Assembly (NCBI RefSeq): GCF_022213955.1 | Contig: NZ_JAKNTW010000010.1 | Span: 248,001 to 312,000, forward strand | Direction of reading: 5' to 3' | DNA length: 64,000 bases | Source: Dolomitihabitans soli | GTDB taxonomy: Bacteria; Actinomycetota; Actinomycetes; Streptosporangiales; Streptosporangiaceae | In this document: piece by piece, positions 34,792 to 43,930 of the stretch | Layout of the letters: each line of letters opens with the position of its first letter | Position numbering within the stretch: position 1 is the first letter of the stretch | The notes under the pieces: model-generated | What the model was told of the DNA's origin: nothing | What the model saw: only the letters and a program-made list of their open reading frames with translations | Database searches by the model: none | Made by a program: the position numbers and the translations under genes

Positions 34792-37700
34792 TCGCTCTCC
34801 GATGCGTCGATCACAGGTTGGGGGGCTACACCGAAGCGCACGTCAAGATGAGGCTTGATGCTTCCGATAAGGGCCTTGGCAGGGTTCTGCACGCGGTAAA
34901 GCCGCGGGTTCTCGCTTGCGCAGTCAAGGACGACGTAGAGCCAGTAGTCGTCACCAAGCTCAACCGCCTTGGCATACTCCGACCACGTGAGTACGACGTC
35001 CCCGACGCCGCCGCGCCCCTTGACCTCAATGCAGCGACGCTGGATCCCGCGCACGGAGAGCACATCGAAGCCGACGTTGTCGGCCTCCACGGACTTGACC
35101 AGGACCGCACCGTTCGCATGCTCGTGCGCCATCGTGATCTGGACCGCGATCTGTTCAACTTCCTCATTGCTTGTGCCGCGGTCTGGCGCAGTCGAAGGCC
35201 CACCTTCACCTGTTCGTGAAAGGTGAGGAGTGATAAGGCATGTGGCGAGTACGCGGACAGGTCCACGGCGCACGGTGCGTCCTCGGAGCGCCTCGGCAAG
35301 GCGGCGATCACGCCGCTCCTGGGTCTGGGCCTTGGCGATCTCAGCCTTCCGGAGTCTGCCTTCGGCCCCGATCACGCCGCTTTCGATGTCCTCCTCAACA
35401 CTGAGGATCTCCTGGTCCTGTCGTGCCAGAACCGCCAGAAATGACCTCGTCAGAAAATCGTCCTGCACGGCTGCGACCTCGTCGCGCTCCACCTTCGCCT
35501 GCTGGTAACGGCGCTCGAAAACGTTCCTGCGCGCCCAGGCCACAAGATCGTCAGTTCCTTCGGGAGTGGGCTCATTCCCTGTGAGCGCTGTCCTTTTGGC
35601 TGGAACAAGATCGTAGAGAAACTGCCGGGCAGCCTCATAGCCAGACGCTGTCTCAGTAATCGTCGCCAACGCCCTGTGGACAAGCTCACCGTTGCCATCA
35701 ACCGCGTCACCGGTGACGACATGTAGCAACGTTGCCTCACCCGCGTCGGGATCTTGGAAGACACAGCCGCGGTTGAGATCGCGTTCGGTTCGCTCGATAA
35801 CGAAGTCAAGGAGCGCATCGAAGAGTGGGTGCCCGGGCCCGCACAGCTCAGCTTGTGGGGCGCCCTGATCTCCGTCCGCGCCTGGGGGGCGCATGGCGAC
35901 GGACTTCTCAAAAGTGAGTCGCGCGTACTCGGGGGCCACGCGTCGGGTGGCGTTTCCGACTCGGGAGCGGGCGACTAGCACGTCCGGCGTGCGGGTCACA
36001 CGCAGCGTTCCGGGATCCAGCCGATCCGCGACCTGTCCGCCGGCGTAGGTGCTCGCGTCGCGGAAGAAGCGCTCCAGGTAGTGAGGGGGTAGACGACGCT
36101 CTTCAGCGCGGTTCGCCCGATCGCGTTCTGCCTGCCAGTCGATGTGCTCGGTGGCCAGCGCGCGGTCCAGGAGTTCTCGAGCGCGGGCGACTGTGGCTGG
36201 ATCGAACTCATCAGGATCGGATCCGAAGGCGTTGACAGCGTCGGCTGTGGAGACAGTTCCGGCGATGACGTCTTCCAGAAGATCGCGAAGGCGGTATCCG
36301 TCGAAGATTTCCCCAATCACATCGAACACCGGGTCGCCTAGCGATTGGCCCATGCGCTCCAGCTTGCGCAGCAGCGTGGCGAGGACTGCGCCTTCCCGCG
36401 TGTTGCTCGCGACTAAGTTGAAGATGTGAACATCCTGCGTCTGGCCGATCCGGTGGATGCGGCCCATGCGTTGTTCGAGCCGGTTCGGGTTCCACGGGAT
36501 GTCGTAGTTGACCATCAAGTGGCAGAACTGGAGGTTGATGCCTTCGCCTGCCGCCTCGGTAGCGATCATTATCTGTGCGCGCTCGCGGAAACGACGCTCG
36601 GCCTCGATCCGTTCGGGAAGCTTGAGACGGCCGTGGATGACCGCCACGTCGAAATCTCCCGAGAGCTTCTCGACGAGATAGTCGAGCGTGTCCTTGTGCT
36701 CAGTGAAGATCAGTAGCTTCTTGGACGGGTCGTCGCGCAGACCCTGCTCGGCGACTACATCAAGAAGTTCGTTGAGCTTGCGCTCCACTCCACTTGCCTC
36801 GGTTTGTTGCGCTTGGACCACCAACGGCTCCAGGGCTTCAAGCTCCATCCGCAACTCGGTCTCCGTCTGCGGAAGCCACTCCTCCAGAGCTCGCTCCTCA
36901 AGGGCCCACCGCTCATCCTCGGTGAGGTCCTTGGACTCATCGTCTCCGTTGGCAAGAACGGAATCACGGAATTCGCGGCGTCCACGCAGGTACTGCTCCG
37001 GGTCCTCCAGCGCTTTCTCCAGGCGGTCCATACGGCGCTGCAGAGTTCGACTGATGGCGCGCACCGATGACGCCAACCGTCGCTGCATTGTCGTGAGGGC
37101 GAATCCGGCGGCGGAGCTGCCGCTGCCTTCCCCCCTAATTTCGGCAAGTTCCCTGGAGACAAAGTTGGTGACCGCGCGATAGAGGTCCCACTCCGCACCT
37201 TCAAGGTCGTACGCGACGGTATGCGGGTGGCGCGGCTTGAAGAGACGCTCGCCTCGTAGGTCGACCATCTGCTCCTTGGAGGTCTTCGAATAGTGGCGAG
37301 GGCTGAACTCGATGCGTTTGGGGCACCGGTTTCCATATGCATCGGAGTCAAGTAGACGAAGAAGTCCCCACAGCGATTCGTTGCGACCAGAGTGGGGGGT
37401 GGCTGTCAACAGGACGAGTCTGTGCGCCCGGTCGGCGATCTGCTCGGCAGCCTTATATCGCTCTGACTTCTTCGAGATCAACCCTTTAGCGTCCACCTGC
37501 AGGGTGAACCCGTGGGCCTCGTCAATGACAGCGAGATCCCAGTCCTTCTCGGTTGCAACGAAAGCCGCCAAGACTTCCTCGGAGCGCATGAAATCCCGCG
37601 AGACGATGACGAAATCGTGAACGTCCCACGGGTTCTGTGTCGGGGCGGAATCGAACACCGCCCTGTCGAAGAGGACCGCATCGATCTGGAACCGTTCCGC

Positions 37701-38219
37701 CAGCTCGCGCTGCCACTGAGGACGCAGGTTGGCGGGAGTGACGATAAGGACACGATCTGCCGCGCGGCGAAGCTGGAGCTCCTTGATGTAGAGCCCAGTC
37801 ATGATCGTTTTACCGGCGCCCGGATCATCGGCGAGCAGGAATCGAAGACGGGGCTGCTCAAGGAAGTGACCATAGACCGCCTCCAATTGATGCGGAAGCG
37901 GCGTGATGTTCGAGACTGCGAGAGCCGCCATGTCGTGTTGGAACCCGATCCTGATACGGCGGGCTTCGACTCCAAGGCGGAAGCTGTTGGGATCTGCATC
38001 GAACGAACGAGCATCCCCAGTGTCCATCAGTTGGACGTCATGAAGCTCATCCTCGGCGATGGTGATCTCGCCGAGAATGCCCTCAACGTCGCGGTACACG
38101 AAGTCCCAAAACGGACCGGGCTTGACTTGCACCAAGGTGACGGGGGCGATGTGGCCGGGAAATCGAACAAGTGCGTCGGCACGAAGCCAGGCCGGATCGT
38201 GCACGTCAGATGACCCCAC
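34788..38219 (-). CDS. SNF2-type helicase with C-terminal DUF3883-like domain (HmaA-like)
   Basis: 1143 residues, superfamily 2. Motif I LLADDPGAGKT (about 128-138), Ia VTPANLRPQW, II VIDEAHGF (232-239), III LLTATPHSGR (270-279), IV/V ATEAAGEGINLQF, and VI NRLEQRMGRIHRIGQTQDV are all intact, so it should be an active translocase. A long charged helical middle region follows. Residues about 1025-1110 (GFDVLSVRGIQRRCIEVKGR, VVLTWSEYAKAVELGDDYWL) match DUF3883, a PD-(D/E)xK-like fold found in restriction and defence proteins. The start is GTG 38219 behind GGGGAG. It is first in the operon and overlaps the methylase gene. Similarity to the DISARM helicase DrmD is possible. Confidence 0.88.
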   Translation of the reverse strand: MGSSDVHDPAWLRADALVRFPGHIAPVTLVQVKPGPFWDFVYRDVEGILGEITIAEDELHDVQLMDTGDARSFDADPNSFRLGVEARRIRIGFQHDMAALAVSNITPLPHQLEAVYGHFLEQPRLRFLLADDPGAGKTIMTGLYIKELQLRRAADRVLIVTPANLRPQWQRELAERFQIDAVLFDRAVFDSAPTQNPWDVHDFVIVSRDFMRSEEVLAAFVATEKDWDLAVIDEAHGFTLQVDAKGLISKKSERYKAAEQIADRAHRLVLLTATPHSGRNESLWGLLRLLDSDAYGNRCPKRIEFSPRHYSKTSKEQMVDLRGERLFKPRHPHTVAYDLEGAEWDLYRAVTNFVSRELAEIRGEGSGSSAAGFALTTMQRRLASSVRAISRTLQRRMDRLEKALEDPEQYLRGRREFRDSVLANGDDESKDLTEDERWALEERALEEWLPQTETELRMELEALEPLVVQAQQTEASGVERKLNELLDVVAEQGLRDDPSKKLLIFTEHKDTLDYLVEKLSGDFDVAVIHGRLKLPERIEAERRFRERAQIMIATEAAGEGINLQFCHLMVNYDIPWNPNRLEQRMGRIHRIGQTQDVHIFNLVASNTREGAVLATLLRKLERMGQSLGDPVFDVIGEIFDGYRLRDLLEDVIAGTVSTADAVNAFGSDPDEFDPATVARARELLDRALATEHIDWQAERDRANRAEERRLPPHYLERFFRDASTYAGGQVADRLDPGTLRVTRTPDVLVARSRVGNATRRVAPEYARLTFEKSVAMRPPGADGDQGAPQAELCGPGHPLFDALLDFVIERTERDLNRGCVFQDPDAGEATLLHVVTGDAVDGNGELVHRALATITETASGYEAARQFLYDLVPAKRTALTGNEPTPEGTDDLVAWARRNVFERRYQQAKVERDEVAAVQDDFLTRSFLAVLARQDQEILSVEEDIESGVIGAEGRLRKAEIAKAQTQERRDRRLAEALRGRTVRRGPVRVLATCLITPHLSRTGEGGPSTAPDRGTSNEEVEQIAVQITMAHEHANGAVLVKSVEADNVGFDVLSVRGIQRRCIEVKGRGGVGDVVLTWSEYAKAVELGDDYWLYVVLDCASENPRLYRVQNPAKALIGSIKPHLDVRFGVAPQPVIDASESE

Positions 38220-38946
38220 GCTTGCTCCCCTGACTGCCTAATCAGATAAAACACGACCCGCAGAGCGGTCGGTCCACAGCCCTTTGGCGCTCATCGACGA
38301 GCCTCAATACGGTGGCGCCACATGGGATAGCTTAAACCGCAACTTTGCCCGTCTGAGGACAACAATTCAACACAGTTGCGCATCATTGGCTGTCGTTACC
38401 TGGAAACAGTTTTCGGGCTTCCATAAATCCGTGCATTCTTGCCCGAAACATCAGCGGAGCTACTGTCGAGCCATCTTAAGGCGATACAGACGACAGTCAG
38501 ATAGGACTTTAATTCCTATATCTGCACAAATCTCCAACGTGAGGGAGTCGAGAGCAGCAGGGGTGGACCGCTCCCGTTCTCCCGAACGCCGACGATCGAG
38601 GCGCTACAGCTGTCAGAGGGAGCTTTCCTTCTTGGAGGCCAAACGCGCCGTGTTGAGTGGCTGGGCCCGTCAGCACGGCGACGTTCCCGAACAGTTGCAG
38701 GCCGCTCTGGAGCGCGAGGTCTTCCGGTGCGACCGCCAGGCGAGCAGGCGCTACTGGCTCAAGGACTTCGGACGCAGCCTTCCACGACCGGGGCGGAGTC
38801 CATGCCGACTTCCACGAGTTCATCACCATCGAGCGCAACACAGGCGATCTCATAGTGATCGTGTCCGCCAAAGCGGAACAACCCCAGTGCTACGGAGGAT
38901 CTGCTGACCCGCGCCGATCTCAATCGCATCAGAGGAAGCACAGGTG
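38220..38946 (+). other. Gene-poor stretch with decayed coding pieces
   Basis: 727 bases between the helicase start and repeat copy C. The plus strand contains AKRAVLSGWARQHGDVPEQL (frame from about 38638) and, in another frame, FHEFITIERNTGDLIVIVSA (about 38810-38870). These could be parts of one frameshifted gene. The region near 38320-38500 is AT-richer and probably holds the promoter of the defence operon on the minus strand. Nothing intact was recognised. Confidence 0.4.
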
Positions 38947-39129
38947 ACATGGGGCCGCTTCGCCGTGCGAGGCTTGGATGGAAGCTCCATCGTGGCCCAC
39001 AACTGGCCCACAACCCGCGAGCGTCAACGAGAACGGGCGGGACTCCGTGAGACTGGGGGCCGCCCGTTTCGGTGGTCTAACCGCAGGTCAGCGGCTGGTT
39101 TCCGCTGGTCAAGATCGCGTGCCACCTAC
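38947..39129 (+). repeat. tRNA-flank repeat, copy C
   Basis: Longest internal copy: it matches copy A from GACATGGGGC onward, through the AACGGGCGGG hairpin, to a decayed core start TGCCACCTAC. After the core it continues GAGGAACCCTCAGCAAGGGA, nearly as in copy B. It separates the helicase-methylase-ATPase segment from the reverse transcriptase segment. Confidence 0.85.
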
Positions 39130-39432
39130 GAGGAACCCTCAGCAAGGGAACGACGCTCCCCAAGCTATGACTTGGCGCTTGCCTCCCACTCCGCCGACAC
39201 CCGCCTCGCCCGCCAAGTGGTTCTTGAGGTCTGTTGGGCACTCCCTCAGCCTCGTGTCTCACCCACCGCTGAGCTTCTCGGATGTTCGTCAAACCGAATC
39301 AAGCCACCGCCGCGTTGCACCGAACCCGCACCCACCGTTCCCGGGAAAAGCATCTCGCCTGTCCGAGAGCCTTGGCTGTGGCTGAAGCAGAGCCGCGTGG
39401 CTCTCCTGAGGAACTCGGGAGTTCGCCTGAGG
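39130..39432 (+). other. Intergenic, 303 bases
   Basis: Follows repeat copy C and precedes the stop of the HEPN gene. Overlapping short frames are present on both strands but none has a supported start or family. No gene called. Confidence 0.4.
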
Positions 39433-40029
39433 TCAGAGTCTGGCTTGAACCGCCAAATCAAGTTTTTCTATGAAGGCGCAACATGCTGAAGCGGCCTCAG
39501 CGAGGCTCTCATCGGAGAGCACGACTGTGTTGCCATCAACGATGATGCCTGCGGCTTCAAGCTTGGACCTGACGCTTTGTTCATTACGCATCTGACGCTT
39601 GGTGAGCTTGCCAAGACCGTGCGCGACGGCATTCCGTGCTTCGGCGAGCCGTTCGACCGATTTCCAGTCCTCGCTGATACCGAGCCAGTCCTTGTATGCC
39701 TTCTTCTGCTCTTGCCAACTGCTAGTGGCACGGATGACGGCCTCGTCAGCCAAGGTGGAGGCGATGGAATTTTGTGCGCTCACGACCGCATGTTCGACTT
39801 CGCGTGAAAGCAGGTCCGAGGCAAACGCTTCGGTAATTGACAGCAGCCTGACGAGAGTTGCCTGACACATGTCCTGAGCAGGATCAGTATCTGGCATGGC
39901 TCGGAGTCGCGTCGCCGAATGTGGTTTCACTGCCGCGACCGCAGCGCGGTGGGCTCCCAGAGTGCGAAACAGCAGCGCTGTAGCTATTTCGGCCCCGGCC
40001 GAGGGGACTTGCGGGACTCGCGCGGTCAC
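39433..40029 (-). CDS. HEPN-domain protein, candidate RNase effector paired with the reverse transcriptase
   Basis: 198 residues, helical. The motif ARNAVAHG at about 131-138 has the R-x4-H spacing of catalytic HEPN ribonucleases (R132, H137), preceded by KSVERLAE as in many HEPN helices. The N-terminal part (AQDMCQATLVRLLSITEAFA) would be the first long helix pair. The GTG start at 40029 overlaps the reverse transcriptase stop (GTGA), so the two are translationally coupled. HEPN proteins act as RNases in toxin-antitoxin, abortive infection and CRISPR settings. A direct partnership with the RT is inferred from the overlap. Confidence 0.72.
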   Translation of the reverse strand: MTARVPQVPSAGAEIATALLFRTLGAHRAAVAAVKPHSATRLRAMPDTDPAQDMCQATLVRLLSITEAFASDLLSREVEHAVVSAQNSIASTLADEAVIRATSSWQEQKKAYKDWLGISEDWKSVERLAEARNAVAHGLGKLTKRQMRNEQSVRSKLEAAGIIVDGNTVVLSDESLAEAASACCAFIEKLDLAVQARL

Positions 40030-41639
40030 GGCATAGTCGCAGCGAGAAGAAGCCGGTCCAATTCATCGTCGGCTGTGTCTTCTGCCCTGGCGCGGTCAAT
40101 ACCGATCAAGCCCCAAAACGCTAGCCGTCTCCACTCGGGGCCCACTCGATCTACAGCCGCTGCCACAAGGTCGGAATCCCCTCGTCCGATCCGCCCCAGG
40201 GCGGCCGCGGCGGTAGCGGCGAGACCATCGTGGCCGCTGACAGCGCTTCGGGCGAGCCAATCTTCGTAACTGTGCTTACGCTGCGAACGCCCTACGCCAC
40301 CCGCAGCTTGCGCGAGCCACATGGCCTGCCAATCGCTGAGAATGTCACTGCTGGTGACCTCGTCGAGCGCCGCGCGGAGTTCGGCACGCGCACGCTGGCC
40401 GTTGCGGCCGTACATGTCCAGATAGACAGCAACTTGCGGAGTTAGCGCCGGCTCGAAGCGGAGTAGCCCTATCAGCCATTCCAGCGGGCTGGAATCTCCA
40501 GCCGCGCCAAGTAGCGGCAACGCGAGGCCGAGCAGAGAGTGCGTGATCGCGGCGTCCTGGGATGCTTGCTTCTCCTCGGACTCATCCTCAAGTTCCCATA
40601 GCTGCCATGCCCGCTGCGCAGCCTTCAGACGCTGCGGGTCGATGTTTTCGCTAGCTTCACCGTTGTCCGTGGCAAATGTCTCGTCCTCATCGACACTGCC
40701 ACTCAGCGTTATCGGTGTCGCGGCATCGCCGTCCGCATCGCTGTAGGCGGCGCGCAGGAACCTTAGGCCGTCGAACGGTTCGGTCGGCTCCTCGCCAGCG
40801 AATAGGCGCTGCTCCGCGTCAGCGAACGATGTCAGAGAACTGCGGTAGTTCTGCGCGCCATAGGTGTATGTCTTTCGCTCGTTGAGTACCAAGCCGAGGG
40901 AACGTACTTCCATTGCACACGCCTCGAGCGCAGCGCGTGCAGTGCCGAGAGCGGGGGAAGCAATGCGGAAATCATCAGAATAAGTGAACACGGCATGACC
41001 TCGGCGCAGCAGACGCCTACGTACTGGATCGATGTAAGCATCACCCAGAACATCGCTGGCAGAATGCACTTGTGGCAGCCCGACACGACGCCCAAGAACC
41101 GAAGCAAGCAAATTTCCCAGCGCATCGACGGCAAGCTCTTCACCAGTCTGGGCAATCAGTTCAGCGCCCAGCAGGTCATGGTCAACGAACTCATAGTAGG
41201 AGGTCACATCCGTCTTGCTAATGTACTCTGCGCCTGGGACGTCGAGTGGCGCACTCCGGAACTCGTCAATCGGTACTCGACTGCGCAACCGTTGTGGTAG
41301 CGCCTGGCTGATGAGTCCTACGAGTGCCCTGTACAGCACCCTGTCCTCAAGAGTCATGACGTGCAGCGGCCGCGCTCCACGCCATTCCTTGTCCGCCAAT
41401 ACGATGGCGGCACTTTTTCCCGAGGGAACACGTCGCAACTGTGGGAGCAGCCAAGTCTCCACCGAGGCGGGCTCCGACGCCAGGGCCATGTAGTCCCAAC
41501 GCCGCGGTAACAGCCGGTTGCGTGACGACAACTCAAGGGCAATGGCACTTGACAGATCCATGCGGCGCATAAGAGTGCGATCCATTGGCACGTTCACTTT
41601 CCAATCAAGGACATCGACAGGGCTCCTCCGGTCAGACAT
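40026..41639 (-). CDS. Reverse transcriptase with C-terminal helical region, probable antiphage RT
   Basis: 537 residues. RT motifs are in order. The fingers region has PLHVMTLEDRVLYRALVGLI (about 91-110). The first catalytic aspartate lies in SKTDVTSYYEFVDH (D144). Next come a GLPQVHSASDVLGDAYIDPV block (187-206), the catalytic YSDD (220-223) in VFTYSDDFRIAS, and the primer-grip-like LGLVLNERKTYTYG (248-261). After about residue 330 there is an acidic stretch (DEDETFATDNGEASENID) and an alpha-helical, possibly HEAT-like, region to the end. There is no maturase/intron domain, no adjacent msr/msd-like or Cas gene, and the next gene is HEPN. This points to the UG/Abi class of defence RTs (DRT-like). 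Start ATG 41639 has no clear ribosome site. Confidence 0.83.
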   Translation of the reverse strand: MSDRRSPVDVLDWKVNVPMDRTLMRRMDLSSAIALELSSRNRLLPRRWDYMALASEPASVETWLLPQLRRVPSGKSAAIVLADKEWRGARPLHVMTLEDRVLYRALVGLISQALPQRLRSRVPIDEFRSAPLDVPGAEYISKTDVTSYYEFVDHDLLGAELIAQTGEELAVDALGNLLASVLGRRVGLPQVHSASDVLGDAYIDPVRRRLLRRGHAVFTYSDDFRIASPALGTARAALEACAMEVRSLGLVLNERKTYTYGAQNYRSSLTSFADAEQRLFAGEEPTEPFDGLRFLRAAYSDADGDAATPITLSGSVDEDETFATDNGEASENIDPQRLKAAQRAWQLWELEDESEEKQASQDAAITHSLLGLALPLLGAAGDSSPLEWLIGLLRFEPALTPQVAVYLDMYGRNGQRARAELRAALDEVTSSDILSDWQAMWLAQAAGGVGRSQRKHSYEDWLARSAVSGHDGLAATAAAALGRIGRGDSDLVAAAVDRVGPEWRRLAFWGLIGIDRARAEDTADDELDRLLLAATMP

Positions 41640-41722
41640 AGCAGAGACAACAAAGGCGGCCGCAGTGCTCTAGCTGCGGGTCACTTCGCCCATTCGGCAC
41701 CGCGCCTGCGGAGGCTTTTCCG

Positions 41723-41947
41723 CTAGAAGTCGAATTCGCCTTGCTTGGCGCCGGCGACGAAGGCGCGAAAAACACCGCCGCGTACCACCCACGGCACCAG
41801 GTCGGGCCGTTCGGTGTCGCGGATGCCAACACGGTCCCCGGTCAGAGGGGCTATCTCGATGCAGTCTCCGCCGTTGGCGCCGCTGGCGGAGGCCTTGCGC
41901 CACTGCGCGGTTTCGAGCTCTGCGGCCAGTTCGTCAGGCACGTTCAT
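41723..41947 (-). CDS. DUF397 family protein
   Basis: 74 residues, the whole length of a DUF397 domain: AQWRKASASGANGGDCIEIA, then VGIRDTERPDLVP and AFVAGAKQGEFDF. DUF397 proteins are small actinobacterial partners of XRE regulators of the WhiJ type and affect development or antibiotic production. Its start overlaps the end of the XRE gene by 14 bases, the usual arrangement. The molecular role of the family is unsettled; an antitoxin-like or co-repressor role is often proposed. Confidence 0.92.
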   Translation of the reverse strand: MNVPDELAAELETAQWRKASASGANGGDCIEIAPLTGDRVGIRDTERPDLVPWVVRGGVFRAFVAGAKQGEFDF

Positions 41948-42764
41948 ACACCACCATCTTCTCGCGTATCACGTCTGGGGTTTCGTTGACCGGCCGGGCG
42001 TATGACCGGATGGCGTCGAATCTGACACTAACGGTGCGCACGCGGTCCTCGCGATCTGTTACTTCGCCATCTGCGGCGGAGTCCAGATACACCGTGTCGG
42101 GTCCCTGAGGCTGCTGGGCGATGACGAATCCGCCCAGCAGGCCGATCGTGGGCACTGCATCCATAGGGACGATCTGCAATGTGATGCAGGGGTGGTCCAC
42201 GACCTTGAGGAGGTGTTCGAGCTGTTCGCGCATCACCTGTGCTCCGCCGATGGGACGGCTGAGGACTATCTCGTCGATCATCGCGGCATACATCGGTGGT
42301 TCTGGGCGGTCGAACACGGTCTGCCTGGCAAGGCGTGCCTCCGTCGCCTCATTGACGCGTTCCTCGGTGATGCCCGGTTGCCCGCGCAGGATCGCGCGAG
42401 CGTAATCGCGTGTCTGTAGGAGCCCCGGAATCACCAGCGGTTGCCAGGTTCGCAGGTTGTGAGCATCTGCCTCGATCTTGGGCCATTGGCGGAACCACGT
42501 TGGTCCTGTTTTGATCACCAAGGGCAGGAGGCGGAGCAGTTCGCCGTTGAGGTTAAGGAGCGTTTCCACCTGTTCGGTGAAGTTCCACTGTGGGGTGCGT
42601 TTGGCGTTCTCGATCTGGCTGACGAGGCTTTTGCTGACGTGAGTGTGGTCCGCTATGTCCTCTTGGGTCAAGCCTTTGTCCTCCCGCAACCTCCTCAGTT
42701 CGGCCCCGAAGAGGGCAAGAGGGCTGGCTCCGGGGTCCAGTTCGCTCGCGGTCATCGACACCAT
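41934..42764 (-). CDS. XRE-family regulator with DUF5753 domain (WhiJ-like)
   Basis: 276 residues. The N-terminal helix-turn-helix (about 18-75) reads FGAELRRLREDKGLTQEDIA, then THVSKSLVSQIENAKRTPQW. The remainder is the DUF5753 effector part (RTWQPLVIPGLLQTRDYARA, DRPEPPMYAAMIDEIVLSRP). ATG 42764 gives MVSMTAS; ATG 42755 is an alternative. The upstream region to 42948 is shared with the divergent ATPase-domain gene and should hold its operator. It is transcribed with the DUF397 gene. Such trios occur in many copies in actinomycetes. Confidence 0.93.
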   Translation of the reverse strand: MVSMTASELDPGASPLALFGAELRRLREDKGLTQEDIADHTHVSKSLVSQIENAKRTPQWNFTEQVETLLNLNGELLRLLPLVIKTGPTWFRQWPKIEADAHNLRTWQPLVIPGLLQTRDYARAILRGQPGITEERVNEATEARLARQTVFDRPEPPMYAAMIDEIVLSRPIGGAQVMREQLEHLLKVVDHPCITLQIVPMDAVPTIGLLGGFVIAQQPQGPDTVYLDSAADGEVTDREDRVRTVSVRFDAIRSYARPVNETPDVIREKMVVYERA

Positions 42765-42948
42765 CCCGCATGTTCACAGGTTCACACACATCAGTGAACA
42801 AGATGTGTGGAGCGGTTGTGTTACTCGTCAACTACTAAAAGTAGCTTGCGCAGGTCAGTCTGGGGAGAGTCTTCCGAGAAGCAGCCGAGCCGGGGTTCAC
42901 AATGACTTTCGATCTTGTGGACATATGGCGAAGCGTCCCTAGAGGTCG

Positions 42949-43449
42949 GTGATACCTGTGCCCATGGAAACCGCATCCACCAGAACGCCGAACGTATCTG
43001 GACGGATAAGCACGACGCTGCCGCGCAGTACCCAGGCTCCCTGGCAGGCGCGCCAGGCGATCAGACTATGGCTCACCGATAGCACCCCGGAGCTGCGGTT
43101 CAACGTCGCGCTGGTCGTCTCTGAGCTGGTGACGAATGTCATCCAGCATGTGCCGGCGGGGGTGCACCGCGACTGGGTCGAGGTGAGGATCGGTTTCGGG
43201 GTGGATTTCGTCCGGCTGGAAGTGATCGACCCGGGCACGTCCAACCCCGAGCCGCTCTTCACACCCTTGGGGACGGAGCCCATGGTGCAATCAGGTCGCG
43301 GTCTTGGCCTCGTCACGGAACTGTCGATCCGTCACGGGACCAAGCTCATCGGAACCGGTCACCGCATCGTGTGGGCCGATCTGGCGAATGCCCAGGCACC
43401 GGCCGATGGCGATCGGCACGGCCGCCCACAGGAACAGCTCGCGTCCTGA
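42949..43449 (+). CDS. ATP-binding regulatory protein (HATPase, RsbW/AbaA-like)
   Basis: 166 residues, with a histidine-kinase-type ATPase domain. The N-box is LVVSELVTNVIQHV (about 57-70), the G1 box is EVIDPGTSNPEP, and the G2 box is QSGRGLGLVTELS. There is no histidine phosphoacceptor, as in anti-sigma kinases. GTG 42949, GTG 42958 and ATG 42964 are all possible starts; AGAGG lies just before the first. It is divergent from the XRE-DUF397 pair, completing the trio often seen in actinomycetes (whiJ-like, bldB-like/DUF397, abaA-orfD-like). Confidence 0.88.
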   Translation: MIPVPMETASTRTPNVSGRISTTLPRSTQAPWQARQAIRLWLTDSTPELRFNVALVVSELVTNVIQHVPAGVHRDWVEVRIGFGVDFVRLEVIDPGTSNPEPLFTPLGTEPMVQSGRGLGLVTELSIRHGTKLIGTGHRIVWADLANAQAPADGDRHGRPQEQLAS

Positions 43450-43642
43450 CGAGCTACGCCAAGGCCGACGGTGATCGTGTTGACCGGATCCTCGCCGAAG
43501 TCGGCCGTCCCACCCGTTGATCCACATCGTGGCGTGACCCATGCGTGCGGCGTGCCAATCCGTATACGCCGCCACGGGCACGCAGACTCCGTACGGCACG
43601 GCTGAGGCGCGTCGCGACTGTACGGCTCGCAAGGAGGCGGGC

Positions 43643-43930
43643 ATGACATTTTCCCCGGGATTTCATGGAATCCATGTGGCCCCGGTCGCTACGACCCATG
43701 AGCGGATTCGTTGGCTGCCGCCGCTCCCCCGGGCCAATCGGATCCGGATACGCGAACACACCTGTATCTGCAGAAGCACGCAGTACGAGTTGTGTGAAGC
43801 AGGAGGGCTGGCCTTCATCAGACGCTTTAAGGCTTTTCAGGGACGCATGCTCATACGTGAGACAGACTGGCTGGTGACCGCTCGCGCCGCACAGCTCTGG
43901 GCGCTCCTCCTGCGTGGCCAAGCTCGATGA
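43643..43930 (+). CDS. Small conserved-looking hypothetical protein
   Basis: 95 residues from ATG 43643, six bases after a perfect AAGGAGG. The central part (IREHTCICRSTQYELCEAGG, then FIRR) contains a C-x-C and a third cysteine. It resembles small actinobacterial hypothetical proteins found near regulatory trios and mobile elements, as far as I recall. Soluble and basic. The longer in-frame start at 43541 has no good ribosome site. Confidence 0.65.
   Translation: MTFSPGFHGIHVAPVATTHERIRWLPPLPRANRIRIREHTCICRSTQYELCEAGGLAFIRRFKAFQGRMLIRETDWLVTARAAQLWALLLRGQAR

Noticed and set aside
40026-41639. Retron or group II intron RT
   Set aside because: No maturase or endonuclease domain, no intron structure seen, and no obvious msr/msd-like inverted repeat beside the gene.
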